Below are positions 60,433 to 64,000 of a DNA stretch of 64,000 nt, piece by piece. The stretch's first letter is position 1; every line of letters starts with the position of its first letter. Origin of the DNA: Rhizorhabdus phycosphaerae (GTDB taxonomy: Bacteria > Pseudomonadota > Alphaproteobacteria > Sphingomonadales > Sphingomonadaceae); assembly GCF_011044255.1 (NCBI RefSeq), contig NZ_CP049107.1:2939501-3003500 (forward strand), given 5' to 3'. A model generated the notes under the pieces. That model saw nothing but the letters and a program-made list of their open reading frames with translations. It had not been told where the DNA came from and ran no database searches. Position numbers and translations under genes: made by a program.

Positions 60433-62697
60433 TTAGAACTTATAGCCGACCGTCAGCTGCCAGGTCCGCGGCATGTTGTAGAAGGCGAAGCCCGGCGGGA
60501 AGTTGCTGGCTACGAACAGGTTGTTGAAGCAGTTGGCGCATTCGATCGAGGCCTTCCAGGGGCCGTCCTGCGGCTTGAAGGTCAGGCTCGCGCCGACCAG
60601 CCATTCGCCATCGACATAGTCGAGCGGTACCCCGGCGGTGCCGACCGTGTTGCGCGACTGATAGGAGGCGTTGGCCGCCGGCGTCAGGAAGAAGTCGCCG
60701 ATCGGCAGGTCATAGGCGCCACCGAAGGCGGTGGTGAACTTCGGCGTGCGCTGCGGCTGCGCCAGATTGCCGTTGGGGTCGACGATGCCCTGTCCGCAGC
60801 TGGCGGCGACGCCGGCGCGGCACGAAGCCTGCTGGGCGGTGATCGTGGGGTCGGGGTTCAGATATTTGGCGCGCTGCAGGCCGATATTGGCGAACAGCGA
60901 CAGGCCCCTGACCGGTGCCCACACCAGTTCGGACTCGAGCCCGTAATTGCGGAAGTCCGACCCGTTCTGCGTGACGAAGTTGATCGCGCCGGTGCTGTCG
61001 ACGAAGCCGAGCGGAACCTGGAAGCCCTTCACGTCGGTGTAGAAGACGGTGGTGTTGAAACGCAGCGTGCGGTCGAACAGCTCGGTGCGGAAACCGCCTT
61101 CATAGGACCAGACCTTCTCCGGCCCGAACTCCAGGAAATTCTCGGCCGAGAGCGAGCGGGCGTTCCAGCCGCCCGACCGGAAGCCGCGCGTCGCCGAGGC
61201 GAACAGCATCACGTCCTGCATCGGCCGGTATTCGACGGCGAAGCGCGGCGTGAACTCCTTCGTCCGGTTGCGCAGCGGGACCCCGGCAGCGGCGATATCG
61301 GCCGAACCATAGGGCACGCCCGCAAGCGCCGGATTGGCATTGGCGGTCACGCCCACCGTCTTCTTCTCGGTCGTGTAGCGCCCGCCGACGGTCAGGGTGA
61401 GGCTGTCGACCGGCTTCCAGTCGAACTGGAGATAGGCCGCCGGCGCCGAGGTCTTGTTCTTCAGCACGCGGTCGGCCAGCACCAGCGGCAGGCCGACGGT
61501 GCCGAGATCGAGCGTGAAGACGTCGGCGAAGTCGGTGCGGTTGTCCTCGTGAATGTAGAAGAGGCCGGCGGTGTACTGCAGACCTTCGGCGATCTTGCCG
61601 TTGATCTTCACTTCCTGCGAGAATTGCTTGAAGCGGCCGGCATTGGCGAGAGCGAAGCCGCCCGTCGAATATTTGCCGTCGAAGACGTCGGACAGATAAT
61701 CCTGCTTCAGGTCGCGATAGCCGGTGATCAGCGCCAGCGTCGCGTCGCCCAGGTCGATCTGGACGTTCGACGCGAAGGACAGGCTCTTCGTCACATTCTT
61801 GAGGTGGAAGTTCGCCTTGCGGCCGGCGACGAGGCCGGCCAGCCCGGCGGTCTTGGTGCTGAGGCCGGTGTTGTTGAACAGGTCGCCGCCGACCTTGACC
61901 GACGGCAGGTTGAGTGTGTTGTCGCGCACATAGTCGGCCGACAGATCCCAGGTCACCGCATCGGTCGGCAGCAGGCGCACCGCGCCGCGCAGGCCGAAGC
62001 TCTTGGTGCCGTTGTTCTTCTCGCCCGTGGTCAGGTTCTTGACATAGCCGTCGGCCTCGGTCGCGAAGCCTGACAGCTTGGTTAGCACCTTTTCGCTGAT
62101 CGGTGCGTCGACCGAACCGCGTATGATCCACTTGTCATAGGCGCCATAGCCCGCCTCGACATAGCCGCCGAAGCTGTCCGCCGGCTTCTTGAGGACGACG
62201 TTGATCGCGCCACCCGTGGTGTTGCGGCCGAACAGCGTGCCCTGCGGCCCACGCAGCACTTCGATCCGATCGACGTCGAAAAAGGCGAAGTTGTTGGCGT
62301 TCTGTCGGCTGACATAGATGTCGTCGACATAGGTGCCTACCGGCGGATCGAAGGTTGCGATGGACTCGGTATTGCCGAGGCCGCGAATGAAATAGCTGTT
62401 GGCCGAGCCGATACCCACATTGGTCGCGCCGACCATGTTGGGGACCATGCGGGGGATGTCGATCGTGGTGCGGATCTGCTTTGCCGCCAGTTCCTGGCCC
62501 GAGAAGGCCGAAACCGCGATCGGCACGTCCTGCAGGCTCTGCTGACGACGCTGGGCCGTGACGACGATCTCACCGAGCGTGCTGCCGTCGGCCGTATCAT
62601 CGGCGGCGCCTGCCTGCTGGGCTATCGAGGGCGAGGCCGTCAGGGCCAGCGAGGCGACCGCGACGGATGCATGCAACCACATTCCCAAACGACGCAT
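60433..62697 (-). CDS. TonB-dependent receptor
   Basis: A 754-residue outer-membrane receptor of the sphingomonad catabolic type. Signal peptide MRRLGMWLHASVAVASLALT precedes the TonB-box/plug IVVTAQRRQQSLQDVPIAVS, YFIRGLGNTESIATFDPPVG and RIEVLRGPQGTLFGRNTTGG. The barrel ends RTWQLTVGYKF. It is transcribed in the same direction as the VOC gene 113 nt upstream, so the two may respond to the same substrate. The ligand is not known. Confidence 0.93.
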   Translation of the reverse strand: MRRLGMWLHASVAVASLALTASPSIAQQAGAADDTADGSTLGEIVVTAQRRQQSLQDVPIAVSAFSGQELAAKQIRTTIDIPRMVPNMVGATNVGIGSANSYFIRGLGNTESIATFDPPVGTYVDDIYVSRQNANNFAFFDVDRIEVLRGPQGTLFGRNTTGGAINVVLKKPADSFGGYVEAGYGAYDKWIIRGSVDAPISEKVLTKLSGFATEADGYVKNLTTGEKNNGTKSFGLRGAVRLLPTDAVTWDLSADYVRDNTLNLPSVKVGGDLFNNTGLSTKTAGLAGLVAGRKANFHLKNVTKSLSFASNVQIDLGDATLALITGYRDLKQDYLSDVFDGKYSTGGFALANAGRFKQFSQEVKINGKIAEGLQYTAGLFYIHEDNRTDFADVFTLDLGTVGLPLVLADRVLKNKTSAPAAYLQFDWKPVDSLTLTVGGRYTTEKKTVGVTANANPALAGVPYGSADIAAAGVPLRNRTKEFTPRFAVEYRPMQDVMLFASATRGFRSGGWNARSLSAENFLEFGPEKVWSYEGGFRTELFDRTLRFNTTVFYTDVKGFQVPLGFVDSTGAINFVTQNGSDFRNYGLESELVWAPVRGLSLFANIGLQRAKYLNPDPTITAQQASCRAGVAASCGQGIVDPNGNLAQPQRTPKFTTAFGGAYDLPIGDFFLTPAANASYQSRNTVGTAGVPLDYVDGEWLVGASLTFKPQDGPWKASIECANCFNNLFVASNFPPGFAFYNMPRTWQLTVGYKF

Positions 62698-62810
62698 GAG
62701 CGTTTCCCATTGGATGGCGGCTCGTGCCGCTTTTGTGATTACAAGCTGTCAAAGTCTTTTACGGCAGTCCTACACTTTTTTGTTGTTTTGATTCTGATCA
62801 AGGGCGGCGT

Positions 62811-63638
62811 TCAGGGCCGCAACTCGATCCATTCGCCCGCACCACCGACAAATCGCTCCGCTCCGGCGGCGGCGGTGCCGTGAAAATGTGCGATCGCGAT
62901 CCCGCTCGGCAGCCCGATCGAGGAAGCGGGGCGATCGATCGCGGTGGACGGAAAGGCATCGATCTCGATCAGGCTCGCCTCGTCGAACGCGACCGTTGCC
63001 AGCCGGTGCCGGTGCAGCGAATCGATCCCGTGGGCTTCGGACAGGACGTCGATCCGCGCCTCGAAAATCGGGCTGAGCGCCCGTCCCCGCTCGACATAGG
63101 GACGCGCCGCAGCCTCGATGTCGCGCGATCCCATCACCATGATGAAGGGCTGGCCAACGAAACTCTTCGCTTCGGGAAGGTCGAACCCCGGCACCGGTTC
63201 CGCCACCTCGGTCAGATAGAGGACCTCACCGCCCGGCCCCGCGACCTGCATCGCCTTGATCTTGTCGGTGAAGTCGAAATCCAGGACCGCTGGCGCGCCG
63301 ATGATGGCGAAAGGCGAGCCCGGACGAGACAGCCTTGTCGCAAGCGCTTCCACGTCCTGCACGATGATCTCGACCGCATTCCAGCCCAAGGCTGCCATCG
63401 GCCGAAAGGCCGGGTCGGGACGTCCTTCGACAAGGCGCAGGAAACGCGCCTCGCCACTTTCGGGGTTGAGCGTGGACATCCGCGCGCCGGCGGCCGTCGG
63501 GGCTTTCCACGCATCCGCCTCGGCGGCATCGAAGGATCCGACCGGCGACGGCTGGTAGCCCAGCCAGTCGCGATAGGCGGCGATGGCGGCGTCGAGATCG
63601 GGCACGACGATGGTGGCACCGGCAAGCGACTTGATCAT
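62811..63638 (-). CDS. VOC-family (glyoxalase/dioxygenase fold) protein
   Basis: A 275-residue two-module vicinal-oxygen-chelate protein. The N-terminal module starts MIKSLAGATIVVPDLDAAIA and YRDWLGYQP, with LGWNAVEIIVQDVEALATRL in the second half. A C-terminal part has FIMVMGSRDIEAAARPYVER. Clear metal ligands could not be assigned. Such proteins near TonB receptors often take part in aromatic or terpenoid catabolism. It lies between the receptor and a LysR-type gene on one strand. Confidence 0.85.
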   Translation of the reverse strand: MIKSLAGATIVVPDLDAAIAAYRDWLGYQPSPVGSFDAAEADAWKAPTAAGARMSTLNPESGEARFLRLVEGRPDPAFRPMAALGWNAVEIIVQDVEALATRLSRPGSPFAIIGAPAVLDFDFTDKIKAMQVAGPGGEVLYLTEVAEPVPGFDLPEAKSFVGQPFIMVMGSRDIEAAARPYVERGRALSPIFEARIDVLSEAHGIDSLHRHRLATVAFDEASLIEIDAFPSTAIDRPASSIGLPSGIAIAHFHGTAAAGAERFVGGAGEWIELRP

Positions 63639-63677
63639 GGCAGAACCTCTTGGAGCGGCCGCTCTCGGCCGGGACGA

Positions 63678-64000
63678 TCAGGGAAAGGCGGGGGTGCCGA
63701 GTTCGGCGGGGCTGCCATAGGCCCGCTCCGCCTCGAACGTGATTTCTTCTGTCAGCCGCGCGGCCGCGGGGCTCAGCTTCACGTCGCGGCGCGTGATCAG
63801 GCAGGCGTGGCGCAAGATCGTGGTCTCGGTCAAATCGAGCGTCACGAGCGCGCCGAACTCGATCAGCGTCCCCACCATGTCGGGCGAGACGGTGATGATA
63901 TAGTCGTCGTCGATGCAGAGCCACGAGCCGATGGTGACGGCATCGCTGCGGATGATGCGCTTGGGCGGCGGCAATTTGGCGCGCATGTGCGCGACCTGGA
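63678..64000 (-). CDS. LysR-family regulator, C-terminal part (cut by window edge)
   Basis: The C-terminal 107 codons of a frame that stays open to the edge (upstream codons Q-V-A-H precede MRAKLPPPKRIIRSDAVTIG). The pattern IVSPDMVGTLIEFGA-like ITVSPDMVGTLIEFGALVTL, with ACLITRRDVKLSPAAARLTE, resembles the end of a LysR substrate-binding domain. It would regulate the VOC gene and perhaps the TonB receptor gene (inference). Confidence 0.72.
   Translation of the reverse strand, partial: QVAHMRAKLPPPKRIIRSDAVTIGSWLCIDDDYIITVSPDMVGTLIEFGALVTLDLTETTILRHACLITRRDVKLSPAAARLTEEITFEAERAYGSPAELGTPAFP

Overview
The window is a GC-rich chromosomal segment of an alphaproteobacterium. It is most like a sphingomonad (Sphingomonas/Rhizorhabdus type): there are three TonB-dependent receptors, a dense acyl-CoA catabolic operon, an alphaproteobacterial LexA-type box (GAAC-N7-GAAC), a COQ7-type ubiquinone hydroxylase, and many stop/start overlaps (TGATG, ATGA, GTGA). 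No rRNA, tRNA, CRISPR array or insertion sequence was seen.

Region 1 (1-16917) is accessory catabolism. Seven minus-strand genes (aldehyde dehydrogenase cut by the left edge, two acyl-CoA dehydrogenases, MFS transporter, Rieske oxygenase, amidohydrolase-fold protein, acyl-CoA synthetase) form an operon behind a TetR-family gene. Two copies of TGGAC-N4-GTCCA, one before the operon and one before tetR, look like its operators. A large TonB receptor, an AraC-family regulator and an overlapping trio (flavin monooxygenase, short-chain dehydrogenase, phytoene-desaturase-like oxidoreductase) follow on the plus strand. The likely role is uptake and oxidation of a hydrophobic cyclic or terpenoid/steroid-like compound; the substrate is not known.

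Region 2 (16918-27319) is mixed. A small AT-richer island carries an Imm27-like orphan immunity gene between two 62-bp direct repeats, next to another orphan small gene. Then come an exported CsgG-like protein, lepA, hscC with a J-like partner lacking HPD, a RadC-like gene and small sphingomonad-type genes, and a LuxR-type regulator with a C-terminal membrane segment.

Region 3 (27522-34251) holds a coupled operon of two Gfo/Idh/MocA oxidoreductases and a glycosyltransferase, an orphan FixJ-type response regulator, and a BtuB-like receptor behind a cobalamin riboswitch.

Region 4 (34485-47660) is the most striking part: a two-partner secretion transporter (TpsB), an exported TPR-CHAT caspase-like protease, and a 2716-residue TpsA-like exoprotein with two TPS domains separated by an Ig-like domain, ending in a proline stalk and Ser/Gly/acidic tail. 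I infer one secretion and processing system.

Region 5 (47770-64000) starts with a possibly SOS-controlled DNA-repair pair (radical SAM protein and UdgX fusion). Housekeeping genes follow: etfBA behind a TTTGCAAA palindrome, sucC, coq7-dsbB, a ctpA-type protease, and an exported nucleosidase-like protein. At the right edge lie a third TonB receptor, a VOC-family protein and a LysR-type regulator cut by the window end.
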